Part shown: piece by piece, positions 6,371 to 11,845 of the stretch | Layout of the letters: every line of letters begins with the position of its first letter | Numbering within the stretch: position 1 is the stretch's first letter | IMG/VR virus record: IMGVR_UViG_3300033141_001004 | Coordinates: 1 to 42,185 of that record | Source: a virus | Length of the DNA stretch: 42,185 nucleotides | Direction: 5' to 3' (one strand) | The notes under the pieces: model-generated | What the model was told of the DNA's origin: nothing | Seen by the model: the letters and a program-made list of their open reading frames with translations, nothing else | The model's database searches: none | Made by a program: the position numbers and the translations under genes

Positions 6371-6507
6371 TTCTTACTCACCTCAATCCAAGGCATTGGT
6401 GCTGGTCTGGTTGTCATTCTTTTCAGAAAGCATAGTTTAGAGTCCAGAACCGTCCATGCTACATATTGATTGGGTGTTACGACTTCAAATTTCATTGTGC
6501 GTTCCAT
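6367..6507 (-). CDS. Small hypothetical protein (46 aa)
   Basis: GGAGGG is followed by ATGATG; the second ATG (6507) is better spaced. It contains FEVVTPNQYVAWTVLDSKL and ends PWIEVSKN. No recognised domain. Terminal TGA overlaps the TTG start of the next gene. Confidence 0.6.
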   Translation of the reverse strand: MERTMKFEVVTPNQYVAWTVLDSKLCFLKRMTTRPAPMPWIEVSKN

Positions 6508-6531
6508 CATCCCTCCTTCTTATTAGTGGGG

Positions 6532-6684
6532 CTAGTATGGGCTTACCTCTTTCCATATAATCTCGCCATTCCTCTCATGGTAAATGTCGGTATGCTTCCC
6601 ACAGATGTCGCAAGGTTCTTGGATAACATTTATCTCATCTTTTTCCTCGACATCCAGTTCCCTGCCATTGACTTGTATTATCAT
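6532..6684 (-). CDS. Small hypothetical protein with one CxxC (50 aa)
   Basis: ATG at 6684, TAG at 6532. It has CDIC followed by a His and acidic residues (GKHTDIYHERNGE), possibly a CCHH-type metal site. The GGGGGG before the start is rather far (about 9-14 bases). Confidence 0.65.
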   Translation of the reverse strand: MIIQVNGRELDVEEKDEINVIQEPCDICGKHTDIYHERNGEIIWKEVSPY

Positions 6685-6701
6685 CTTCCATTCCCCCCTA
6701 T

Positions 6702-6762
6702 TAGGGGCTAGGGCTATATGTTATCGGGTTATAAAATGTAATATTCAAAACCCTAACCCCTA
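6702..6762. repeat. Inverted repeat before the 6684 gene
   Basis: TAGGGGCTAGGG (6702-6713) and CCCTAACCCCTA (6751-6762) pair over 12 positions with one mismatch and a 37-base AT-rich loop. No T-run follows on either strand, so it is a leader structure or a protein site rather than a simple terminator. Confidence 0.5.
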
Positions 6763-6786
6763 CTAAACCACCAAATTATTAATGTG

Positions 6787-6975
6787 CTAGCTTACCCTTG
6801 TTGCTCTATGTTCCTTAATATCATTAAGCGCCTCGCTGGAATAATATATTATCTCTTTGCAAAGGTCATACGGCAGTAGAGATTTTCTCTTTGCCATACC
6901 CCGCATTGTCCTAAGATAATAATTAAGGTTAATAAGCAATCTCTCCGTATCTTTATCCACTCCCTTCGCCTCCAT
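6787..6975 (-). CDS. First gene of the leftward operon, helical hypothetical protein (62 aa)
   Basis: The ATG at 6975 has no good ribosome binding site. A GTG at 6960 lies about 9 bases after GGAGG and may be the true start (57 aa, VDKDTERLL). All-helical, basic in the middle (MRGMAKRKSLLPYD). It lies just downstream of the divergent promoter pair, a position often held by an early regulator, but it has no clear helix-turn-helix. Confidence 0.65.
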   Translation of the reverse strand: MEAKGVDKDTERLLINLNYYLRTMRGMAKRKSLLPYDLCKEIIYYSSEALNDIKEHRATRVS

Positions 6976-6992
6976 TTATTCTATTTACTCTA

Positions 6993-7021
6993 AATCTACA
7001 CCCTTTTTACGCACATGTCAA
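6993..7021 (-). promoter_or_regulatory. Main leftward promoter
   Basis: On the minus strand: TTGACA (7016-7021), 17 bases, TAGATT (6993-6998). It is divergent from the rightward promoter at 7080, with about 58 bp of very AT-rich DNA between the two -35 boxes. It drives the early operon that wraps round the circle. Confidence 0.65.
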
Positions 7022-7079
7022 TAGTTTATAAAGAAAAAACGGACTATTTTTTAGAAAATAATCAAAAATAATTGAGGTA

Positions 7080-7108
7080 TTGACAAACCATGATTTCTAT
7101 TATAATAT
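7080..7108 (+). promoter_or_regulatory. Rightward promoter
   Basis: TTGACA (7080-7085), 17 bases, TAATAT (7103-7108); a TATAAT with a 15-base spacer overlaps it. The gene at 7126 follows with GGAGGTG. Confidence 0.75.
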
Positions 7109-7125
7109 TTGAATGGAGGTGATAT

Positions 7126-7551
7126 ATGATGTCTTGGTCAAACGTGTGTGTTGAGGGATTTTGTTTTGGCGATAAAGATGATAGTGGTAATTACCCGTGT
7201 GGGCGGAGTTGCCCCTCTTGTCTTTGCCTTGAAAACGGGCACTGCCCCCATTTTGCATATTCGGAAACCACAGAGCGGATGGTCGCTGTATTCCCTCCGT
7301 TGCGCCTTGTCTTGTGGGATAGGCTTATTATTTTTGTTACTGAAACTCTATATTGGAAGCTGAGGTGGTGGTTCTGGGATTGTTTATGGTTCAATCGTAG
7401 GAAAACGAGGGCTTTCTTTGCCAATATCCCCATTGCGACCAAAGAGAACTGTCCTATTGTAGAAGACCTTGATAGGGAGGTAACGGAGGCAACTGAAAAA
7501 TTCCCCGATTGGTTTTCTGGGGTAAAAAACAAGGCGAATGGTGTGCTATAA
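7126..7551 (+). CDS. Cys-rich N-terminus plus Trp-rich hydrophobic segment (141 aa)
   Basis: Seven cysteines fall in the first 40 residues (8, 13, 25, 29, 32, 34, 40), suggesting a metal cluster such as a compact zinc or iron-sulfur site. Residues 54-90 are hydrophobic and aromatic (LVLWDRLIIFVTETLYW, RWWFWDCLWF) and could associate with the membrane. The tail is soluble and acidic. Two ATGs follow GGAGGTG; the first is used. It is first in the short rightward unit, opposite the main leftward promoter. Function unknown. Confidence 0.75.
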   Translation: MMSWSNVCVEGFCFGDKDDSGNYPCGRSCPSCLCLENGHCPHFAYSETTERMVAVFPPLRLVLWDRLIIFVTETLYWKLRWWFWDCLWFNRRKTRAFFANIPIATKENCPIVEDLDREVTEATEKFPDWFSGVKNKANGVL

Positions 7552-7552
7552 T
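7544..7552 (+). promoter_or_regulatory. Extended -10 promoter before the structured leader
   Basis: TGCTATAAT overlaps the stop of the upstream gene. There is no -35 box at 17 bases. It resembles the late promoters at 12220 and 21330 (consensus TGTG-C/G-TATAAT). Confidence 0.55.
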
Positions 7553-7567
7553 ATATTAGGAGGTTGA

Positions 7568-7591
7568 ATGACCTACCTTTATGCTGGGTGA
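7568..7591 (+). CDS. Seven-residue leader peptide MTYLYAG
   Basis: AGGAGG (7558-7563) is four bases before ATG; the ORF reads ATG ACC TAC CTT TAT GCT GGG TGA. Its last codons and stop (7583-7590) are the 5' arm of the first stem in the RNA that follows, so a translating ribosome would open that stem. This is the geometry of a translation-controlled attenuator. Confidence 0.55.
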   Translation: MTYLYAG

Positions 7592-7757
7592 GTTCTAAGA
7601 TTTCAAATTAGGCGTAAGCACCCAGCCACTAATTAAGTGGAGTGGCGAAATCGTTAAAGACGCTTAGTAGGGCAGGCTGCCGCCTATGGGCGACACCCTG
7701 TTCCGAAAGGTTAAATGAGCTTAACCATCTGGGGGTGGAAGTCCCCTAGCTCCACTT
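7583..7757 (+). ncRNA. Structured leader RNA with alternative stems
   Basis: P1 is eight perfect pairs (GCTGGGTG 7583-7590 with 7619-7626). The segment AAGTGGAG (7635-7642) can pair with CTCCACTT (7750-7757), closing a 123-base domain. Its bases also take part in, or lie within the loop of, local hairpins formed by CCACT 7626-7630 or GCCACT 7625-7630, so the two states exclude each other. Inside lie CGCC-TATG-GGCG (7681-7692), a CCGAAAGG tetraloop, GGTTAA/TTAACC (7709-7726) and GGGG/CCCC (7731-7746). The small gene at 7769 starts 12 bases after. No known family recognised. Confidence 0.6.
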
Positions 7758-7768
7758 TAAGGATTGAG

Positions 7769-7936
7769 ATGCACTTTAGAATAAATGGGTTTAAGAAGTA
7801 TAGATTGCCCAATCCGCCTAAAAAGACCACCTCATCTTGGGTAGTGGGGCATCAGGTTCTCTTCTATTACAAATTGGACTGGTGTCATTTAACCGAACAT
7901 TGGATGGTAGACCCGTATATAATGTATCTTAATTGA
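7769..7936 (+). CDS. Small basic/aromatic protein downstream of the structured leader (55 aa)
   Basis: ATG at 7769 after AAGGA. Begins MHFRINGFKKYRLPNPPKK, then aromatic strands (VVGHQVLFYYKLDWCH). The basic patch and prolines suit nucleic-acid binding, without proof. A longer reading of the frame from 7715 would run through the hairpins and is less likely. Its ribosome site is next to the switchable stem. Confidence 0.6.
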   Translation: MHFRINGFKKYRLPNPPKKTTSSWVVGHQVLFYYKLDWCHLTEHWMVDPYIMYLN

Positions 7937-7947
7937 TGTAGCGGACG

Positions 7948-8024
7948 TGCGGAGTGGAGCAGTGGTTTAGCTCACTAGGCTCATAACCTAGAGGTCGGAG
8001 GTTCAAATCCTCCCTCCGCTACCA
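7948..8024 (+). tRNA. tRNA-Met(CAT), initiator-like, CCA encoded
   Basis: A full cloverleaf of 77 bases: acceptor TGCGGAG with CTCCGCT, D-stem GAGC/GCTC, anticodon arm CTAGG-CTCATAA-CCTAG, T-arm GGAGG-TTCAAAT-CCTCC, then ACCA. Initiator features are an unpaired 1:72 position (U:U here), A11:U24 in the D-stem, and the TGGAGCAG opening of bacterial fMet tRNAs. The anticodon stem keeps two of the three usual G:C pairs (30:40 and 31:39); 29:41 is A:U. An elongator Met or Ile2 tRNA is less likely given A11:U24 and the mismatch. Confidence 0.93.
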
Positions 8025-8036
8025 TTGTGAATTGAT

Positions 8037-8264
8037 ATGAAACAATCAGAGAAGTGGTTATTCAAAGACAGGGAAGCCCTAACCTCAATAGATAAGGGCA
8101 TGAAAGAGTCAAAGAGCGGACAAGTGGTGAAGCGTGGCTCATTTGCCCAATGGTGTCCCCAACATGGTTATCCTGAGCCTTGTGTTAAGTGCAATGGCAT
8201 GACGGCGGAGGAAAGGGAGGAATTTTTTAGGAGTCTGGCGGAAGCCGTAAGCAATGAAGAATAA
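8037..8264 (+). CDS. Small hypothetical protein with HxC / CxxC motif (75 aa)
   Basis: Begins 12 bases after the tRNA and has no evident ribosome binding site, so the start is uncertain. The N-terminal half (DREALTSIDKGMKESKSGQVV) is helical with a GQVV turn, like some small antitoxin tails. The middle has WCPQHGYPEPCVKC, a probable metal site. Function unknown. Confidence 0.6.
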   Translation: MKQSEKWLFKDREALTSIDKGMKESKSGQVVKRGSFAQWCPQHGYPEPCVKCNGMTAEEREEFFRSLAEAVSNEE

Positions 8265-8451
8265 GGGTGTAATCAAAAAAGAAGCACAGATTCCCTTTCC
8301 GGAGTGGAAGCGTAAAGCATTAAAAATCTCAAACTGGAATATAACTCACTTCATACCCATTAAAACTTTACACGAGATGTATGGTGATGATTTATCTTTA
8401 ATTAATTATTCCAAGCCTGACTATGATGACAACAATGGTAAACCAATTTAG
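8254..8451 (+). CDS. Small basic hypothetical protein (65 aa)
   Basis: Overlaps the previous gene by 11 bases. A basic N-terminus (KNKGVIKKEAQ) and an acidic, Asn-rich C-terminus (SKPDYDDNNGKPI). No motif. Last gene before the terminator at 8515. Confidence 0.6.
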   Translation: MKNKGVIKKEAQIPFPEWKRKALKISNWNITHFIPIKTLHEMYGDDLSLINYSKPDYDDNNGKPI

Positions 8452-8514
8452 ACGCAATACGATTAGATTCTAGTGGCATTAAAAGATAAAGTAATACTAT
8501 TGGTCAAATAAAAT

Positions 8515-8541
8515 GGGGGAGGACTTATTCGGCCCTCCCCC
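8515..8541. terminator. Bidirectional hairpin terminator between convergent genes
   Basis: GGGGGAGG (8515-8522) pairs perfectly with CCTCCCCC (8534-8541), 11-base loop. On the minus strand ATTTTATTT follows directly; on the plus strand a T-rich tract ending in TTTTT comes 17 or more bases later. It separates the 7126-8451 unit from the leftward genes 8589-9623. Confidence 0.7.
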
Positions 8542-8588
8542 TGTTCAGCTTATTCTTTTTACTCTCCTTTCTTATTTAGACTTGGGGG

Positions 8589-8858
8589 CTAATATGACAT
8601 TTCGGGGATATGGATTGTCTTTAGTTCCTTTACTGACTTAGAAGCTAAGAATTTATCTATTGTCTCTTGTATTGTGTCGCTGTTGAATTCGTTGGAAGAT
8701 AATATTGTTAAACCTATACCCGCAGCCTTAGAGCAACCCAACTCGTAAGGGCAGCCAGTGCAATTTTCATGGGTTAAATGCCATTCCCTACATTCTTGCT
8801 CCCCTTGCTTAACAGTATCGCCCTGAAGTTCAACCAATTTTTTAACATCATCCATCAT
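8589..8858 (-). CDS. Cys-rich phage protein with ENCTGCPYELGCSKA motif (89 aa)
   Basis: Four Cys in a tight block (C23, C33, C36, C42, the last three within CTGCPYELGC) preceded by WHLTH, probably a metal centre. Such WH-x-T-H-x-x-C-x-x-C proteins are common, uncharacterised phage genes. Two ATGs (8858, 8855) follow AGGAGGAG; the second may be used. Last gene of the three-gene leftward unit. Confidence 0.78.
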   Translation of the reverse strand: MMDDVKKLVELQGDTVKQGEQECREWHLTHENCTGCPYELGCSKAAGIGLTILSSNEFNSDTIQETIDKFLASKSVKELKTIHIPEMSY

Positions 8859-8889
8859 ATTCCTGTCTCCTCCTTTATACTTGATACTA

Positions 8890-9123
8890 CTATTGCCTCA
8901 CTCTATTTATCTGTGCTATGGTTGCGTAATCACCCCAAGCTAACATCACAGTTCTTTGGTTGCGTGGTGTATCTGGTTTTATGCCTGTTAGTTTGCGTGC
9001 TTGTGCTAGTGTAAAAAACCCCTTGTCCCTTATCCAGAAACCACCCTTGCCATATATTACGTCATAGTGGTGCTTGCCTAATTGTTCAGCTAATGTGTGG
9101 GCTAATACTTGATGCCTAACCAT
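8890..9123 (-). CDS. Hypothetical protein (77 aa)
   Basis: ATG at 9123, six bases after GGGGG, preferred to a TTG six bases further up. Sequence features: YGKGGFWIRDKGFFTLAQARKLTGI, a small strand then helix. LAQARKLTGI resembles a DNA-contact helix, and a weak regulator role is possible. The conserved leader box at 9130-9160 precedes it. Confidence 0.7.
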   Translation of the reverse strand: MVRHQVLAHTLAEQLGKHHYDVIYGKGGFWIRDKGFFTLAQARKLTGIKPDTPRNQRTVMLAWGDYATIAQINRVRQ

Positions 9124-9129
9124 ATTCAA

Positions 9130-9160
9130 CCCCCATAATGTATTTAATACCTAAGATTTA
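9130..9160 (-). repeat. Leader box repeat, copy 1
   Basis: On the minus strand it reads CTTAGGTATTAAATACATTA then TGGGGG, ending in the ribosome binding site of the gene at 9123. A near-identical copy is at 9371-9400 and a divergent one at 9631-9655. Confidence 0.6.
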
Positions 9161-9361
9161 TATAATTGCTTGTAATCTCTCTGCCTGTGCCGTTAGTGTA
9201 GCGATGTACGACTCTTTGTGCTCTGGTGTGATACCTATGCAGACTAGGTATTCAGGGTTGTTCTCTATCATCTCTAGTTCTTCTTTGGTCTGGCGTAGTG
9301 CTAACTTGTCCCCTTCTTTACCATCAACCCATTTTTGTTCTTCGTAGTCATAAGCATTCAT
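9158..9361 (-). CDS. Small helical hypothetical protein (67 aa)
   Basis: ATG at 9361, preceded by GGAGGTAAAGGATT. Highly charged helix (ALRQTKEELEMIENN) and an Ala/Gln-rich C-terminal helix (IATLTAQAERLQAII), likely coiled coil. No family recognised. Confidence 0.72.
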   Translation of the reverse strand: MNAYDYEEQKWVDGKEGDKLALRQTKEELEMIENNPEYLVCIGITPEHKESYIATLTAQAERLQAII

Positions 9362-9370
9362 AATCCTTTA

Positions 9371-9400
9371 CCTCCATAATGTATTTATACCTAAGATTAG
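9371..9400 (-). repeat. Leader box repeat, copy 2
   Basis: Minus strand CTTAGGTATAAATACATTA then TGGAGG. It differs from copy 1 by loss of one T and by the G-run. It provides the ribosome site of the gene at 9361. A related AAATACATTAGGAGG occurs before the gene starting at 35363. Confidence 0.6.
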
Positions 9401-9404
9401 TATT

Positions 9405-9623
9405 TTATTTTAGGTATTCGTAGCCTTGCCAGTTTTCGGGTGTTCTCATTGCAGATTCAATCGCTTCACTGCAAGTTATAGCATCGCCGAAGGTTAATAT
9501 GTCATAAGCGTGGTTGACTATATTCTTAGCGACTATGTAGGCGTGCTCTTTGCGTTCGGGGTCGGAGCAGACAGCGTTTATTAATTCGTTGTCAGGCTCT
9601 AGTGTCTTAGGTGTTCTTATCAT
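9405..9623 (-). CDS. Small hypothetical protein (72 aa)
   Basis: ATG at 9623 follows GGGGGT; the reading frame runs further up but through the promoter, so this start is preferred. Helical, with EHAYIVAKNIVNHAYDILTFGDAI. First gene of the leftward three-gene unit. No known domain. Confidence 0.72.
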   Translation of the reverse strand: MIRTPKTLEPDNELINAVCSDPERKEHAYIVAKNIVNHAYDILTFGDAITCSEAIESAMRTPENWQGYEYLK

Positions 9624-9654
9624 CTTGTAACCCCCAATATACTTTAATACCTCT

Positions 9655-9683
9655 ATTATACAATCAGAACAGGCAAAAGTCAA
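9655..9683 (-). promoter_or_regulatory. Leftward promoter of the 9623-8589 unit
   Basis: Minus strand TTGACT (9678-9683), 17 bases, TATAAT (9655-9660). The third, divergent leader box forms the start of its transcript. Confidence 0.8.
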
Positions 9684-9695
9684 GCGATATGGCAC

Positions 9696-10236
9696 TATTT
9701 TTATTCAGTTTCTAAAGTCTTTATACTTTAGCACGGATGTTCTAATACAATGACGGAACTATGACTGCCTAGATAGATGTACCCGATTGCCTATATCATG
9801 CCTAAACCCTAAAATATACACTAAGAAGATACATCATTAGAATATGAGACACGCTACAATCAATATCTGAGCGTTTATATAACAAAGTAATAGGATAGGG
9901 GGTATCCGGTAGCTGTTTACTTGTTAGCGTTATGCTTGGGGTTAAACACTCGGGTCTCGAGGTTATTGTTGGTTCGGGTTAAACCCCCCTAACTAACACA
10001 TTAGGGACACCTAAACTAAATGTTAGGACACCCTAAACCTCCCATTTAGAGTGATAATTCAGGTCTGCAGTTCTATTCGTGCCTGCAATAACGCACATAA
10101 CTCCTATTATACGCCCCCATAGAGAGTAAGTCCAGATGCGAAGGGTTGTGGTGGGTAGCTTTGGATTATATATGTTTAACCCATTTCCAACAATTTAGGT
10201 TTAGGGTATTCTGAGGGATGGGGTAATTAGGGGGTA
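9696..10236. other. 541-bp non-coding region between divergent units
   Basis: No gene with a credible start is seen. It contains GGGTTAAACCC (9976-9986, odd palindrome), GGGGTTAAAC at 9938, and repeated TTAGG/CCTAA elements: CCTAAACCCTAAA at 9801, CCTAA at 9988, the two palindromes at 10001-10036, and TTTAGGTTTAGGG at 10194. This looks like a control region or second origin rather than decayed genes. Confidence 0.6.
10001..10036. promoter_or_regulatory. Paired operator-like palindromes TTAGG-N4-CCTAA
   Basis: TTAGG-GACA-CCTAA (10001-10014) and TTAGG-ACAC-CCTAA (10023-10036), each with perfect 5-base arms. Centres are 22 bp apart, two helical turns, as for dimers binding the same face. They lie 200 bp before the first rightward promoter. 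Confidence 0.55.
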
Positions 10237-10265
10237 TTGACAAAGTAAAATAAAGAGTTTATAAT
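10237..10265 (+). promoter_or_regulatory. Perfect-consensus rightward promoter
   Basis: TTGACA (10237-10242), 17 bases, TATAAT (10260-10265). Its downstream part TTTATAATAGTAAAGG recurs at 10800-10815, without the -35 box. Confidence 0.9.
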
Positions 10266-10283
10266 AGTAAAGGGGGGTGAGAT

Positions 10284-10485
10284 ATGCACATATTTTGTCC
10301 AGAGTGCAATGCGGAATACGTTGTGAGATGGGGGTAGGATAGGGGCGGAATTCAATTGTTACTCGTGCGGGTTTCCCTTATTGTTAAAGATGGAAAGGTT
10401 AGTTCGGATATATGAGGTTCGTATGGATGACAGTGGGAAAATCATTCATGTAGCAGAGGATTGCTTGGAGCATTCAGGGTCTTGA
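10284..10485 (+). pseudogene. Split zinc-ribbon ORF needing a +1 shift
   Basis: The ATG at 10284 after GGGGGGTG opens MHIFCPECNAEYVVRWG then TAG (17 aa). Shifting +1 within the G-run at 10330-10334 avoids the stop and continues, through RIGAEFNCYSCGFPLL, to TGA at 10483, giving 66 residues with a complete CPEC...CYSC ribbon. Either a one-base indel in a homopolymer (error or decay) or +1 frameshifting at TGG GGG TAG. Confidence 0.6.
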
Positions 10486-10510
10486 CAAAGTAATTAGAGG
10501 GGTTTATAAT
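10482..10510 (+). promoter_or_regulatory. Perfect-consensus promoter overlapping the preceding stop
   Basis: TTGACA (10482-10487), 17 bases, TATAAT (10505-10510). The TGA of the split ORF lies inside the -35 box. Confidence 0.88.
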
Positions 10511-10516
10511 GGAGAT

Positions 10517-10792
10517 ATGAAAATAACACCAAGGAGTAAGCACTATGATATGTCCACGAAGAACCTCACCCATAAAGCTGTTATCTTATTAAGGAGACAG
10601 GAATGGGACAATTGGGATGATGATAATGGACGTCAGGCGCATAGCGTAGAGGAATATATAAGGGTAGTGGATTCTGCCATAGAGAGGTATAACGGTAAGT
10701 GTATAAGGGTAAATGGGCTTGGCAAATATGCCCTTGTTCCAACGAAGGATGGTAAATGGGATGTCAGGGTTTCTGATAAAAAGTGGTGGTGA
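10517..10792 (+). CDS. Hypothetical protein (91 aa), possibly from a leaderless mRNA
   Basis: The ATG at 10517 is only 7 bases after the -10 box, just where transcription should begin, so the mRNA may be leaderless. An internal ATG at 10550, about 13 bases after AAGGAG, is the alternative. The protein is basic and Trp-rich (RRQEWDNWDDDNG, DGKWDVRVSDKKWW). No known domain. Confidence 0.65.
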   Translation: MKITPRSKHYDMSTKNLTHKAVILLRRQEWDNWDDDNGRQAHSVEEYIRVVDSAIERYNGKCIRVNGLGKYALVPTKDGKWDVRVSDKKWW

Positions 10793-10824
10793 GGAGATGT
10801 TTATAATAGTAAAGGAGGTGAAAG

Positions 10825-11112
10825 ATGGAAACAACGACAATGTATTCAATAAACCCGAAGAATGGGAAGGTAGTGGTTCACAGGTTACCGTGGAGTATTG
10901 ACACTAATGACAGGGAGTTGAGGGAGTTACATCAGGAGAGGTTACAGTCTTATTTAAGCAAGGGGTATACATTAGAACCGCCGATTATGGATGAAGTTGC
11001 TGAATGCCCCACTGAGACGTCTACTGGGGTTACTTGCCCTCAATGCGGAAAGGTATGCAAGTCAGAATTTGGGTTAAAAAGTCACATAAGGGGGCATAAG
11101 AATGAGGGATGA
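10825..11112 (+). CDS. Protein with C-terminal classical C2H2 zinc finger (95 aa)
   Basis: GGAGGTG precedes the ATG. Residues 1-65 form an uncharacterised helical region (ELRELHQERLQSYLSKGY). The C-terminus has C-x2-C-x12-H-x3-H (CPQC...HIRGH), with Phe and Leu at the hydrophobic core positions of a true C2H2 finger, a fold rare in bacterial viruses. Likely DNA binding. A TATAAT at 10802 copies the first promoter's -10 region but lacks a -35. Confidence 0.8.
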   Translation: METTTMYSINPKNGKVVVHRLPWSIDTNDRELRELHQERLQSYLSKGYTLEPPIMDEVAECPTETSTGVTCPQCGKVCKSEFGLKSHIRGHKNEG

Positions 11113-11407
11113 AGAAGCGAGGGGGAGGATAGCGAGGTTAGAAGACGGGGTATACGGTAGTTACGATTACCAATCGGGTTACTCTATTTCCAGCAGGTTA
11201 AACTTTCTGGAGGAAAGGATTGTATCTGGTATCTCTATTAAAGACTGCCCCAGATGTAAACACCCCGTAATGGCTAAGGAGGAAATATATCCCGATGATG
11301 ATTGGAGGGATAAGAACCTCCAGTCTTGGTGGCGTTGTCTAACCTGCGGCTGTAGATTCACCTGTAGTAATGAGTGTGTTTGCAGAGAGGTGAGAGATGA
11401 AAGATAA
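11102..11407 (+). CDS. Double zinc-ribbon protein, tandem paralogue A (101 aa)
   Basis: Helical N-terminus (MRDEEARGRIARLE), then DCPRCKHPVMAK and a second block WRCLTCGCRFTCSNECVCREV. Cys spacing fits two linked metal sites. The next gene repeats the plan (DCPKCKHPVLAK, CLTCSCKFACSKEWVCREV). It overlaps both neighbours by 11 bases, so the genes are translationally coupled. Role unknown; a nucleic-acid adaptor is plausible. Confidence 0.8.
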   Translation: MRDEEARGRIARLEDGVYGSYDYQSGYSISSRLNFLEERIVSGISIKDCPRCKHPVMAKEEIYPDDDWRDKNLQSWWRCLTCGCRFTCSNECVCREVRDER

Positions 11408-11678
11408 AGAGGCAAGGAGAGACATACTAGATGTCTTACAAGAGTTGCGTGACCACAAAAGAAAGGGGGCACTAGCTGATGTGGTTATCAGGGACTGCCC
11501 CAAGTGCAAACACCCTGTATTGGCAAAGGGGACTCGCAAGGCATATACGGAAAATGGGTCTACATTCTATATCAGCGATTATGATTGGTCTCCTGACAAG
11601 GGGGTGTCTTACCAATGTCTCACTTGTAGTTGTAAGTTCGCTTGTAGTAAAGAATGGGTATGCAGGGAAGTCAAGTAA
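11397..11678 (+). CDS. Double zinc-ribbon protein, tandem paralogue B (93 aa)
   Basis: Same order as its neighbour: charged helix, DCPKCKHPVLAK, Tyr-rich linker, CLTCSCKFACS, VCREVK. Clear local gene duplication with divergence in the N-terminus and linker. Its TAA shares bases with the next ATG (TAATG). Confidence 0.8.
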   Translation: MKDKEARRDILDVLQELRDHKRKGALADVVIRDCPKCKHPVLAKGTRKAYTENGSTFYISDYDWSPDKGVSYQCLTCSCKFACSKEWVCREVK

Positions 11679-11845
11679 TGAAGGTGTCTTGTTTTACAAG
11701 TTTTTACTTATCTAAGCTATTAGTTGAGTTGGGGGCTGTTGGTTCTAGGGCTTCTGCACTGAGGTTAATAAAGCAGGGGGCGGTAGAGATTGATGGGGAA
11801 AAGTGTTATGATGACAAATGGAGGTATTATGATACAATGTCCTGA
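11678..11845 (+). CDS. Standalone S4-type RNA-binding domain (55 aa)
   Basis: Residues 10-42 (YLSKLLVELGAVGSR, then ASALRLIKQGAVEIDGEK) match the S4 fold: helix-turn-helix, then a GAV-x-x-DG strand, as in the C-terminus of tyrosyl-tRNA synthetase and in RluB/HslR proteins. Almost nothing else is present. Start at ATG 11678 after AGGGAAG. Expected to bind structured RNA such as tRNA or rRNA, of interest beside a phage tRNA and leader RNAs. Confidence 0.8.
   Translation: MKVSCFTSFYLSKLLVELGAVGSRASALRLIKQGAVEIDGEKCYDDKWRYYDTMS

Noticed and set aside
7560-7770. Group I or group II intron, or tmRNA, in the structured leader
   Set aside because: No P7/R-S core, no domain V, no tmRNA ends or tag ORF; flanking genes are not split exons.
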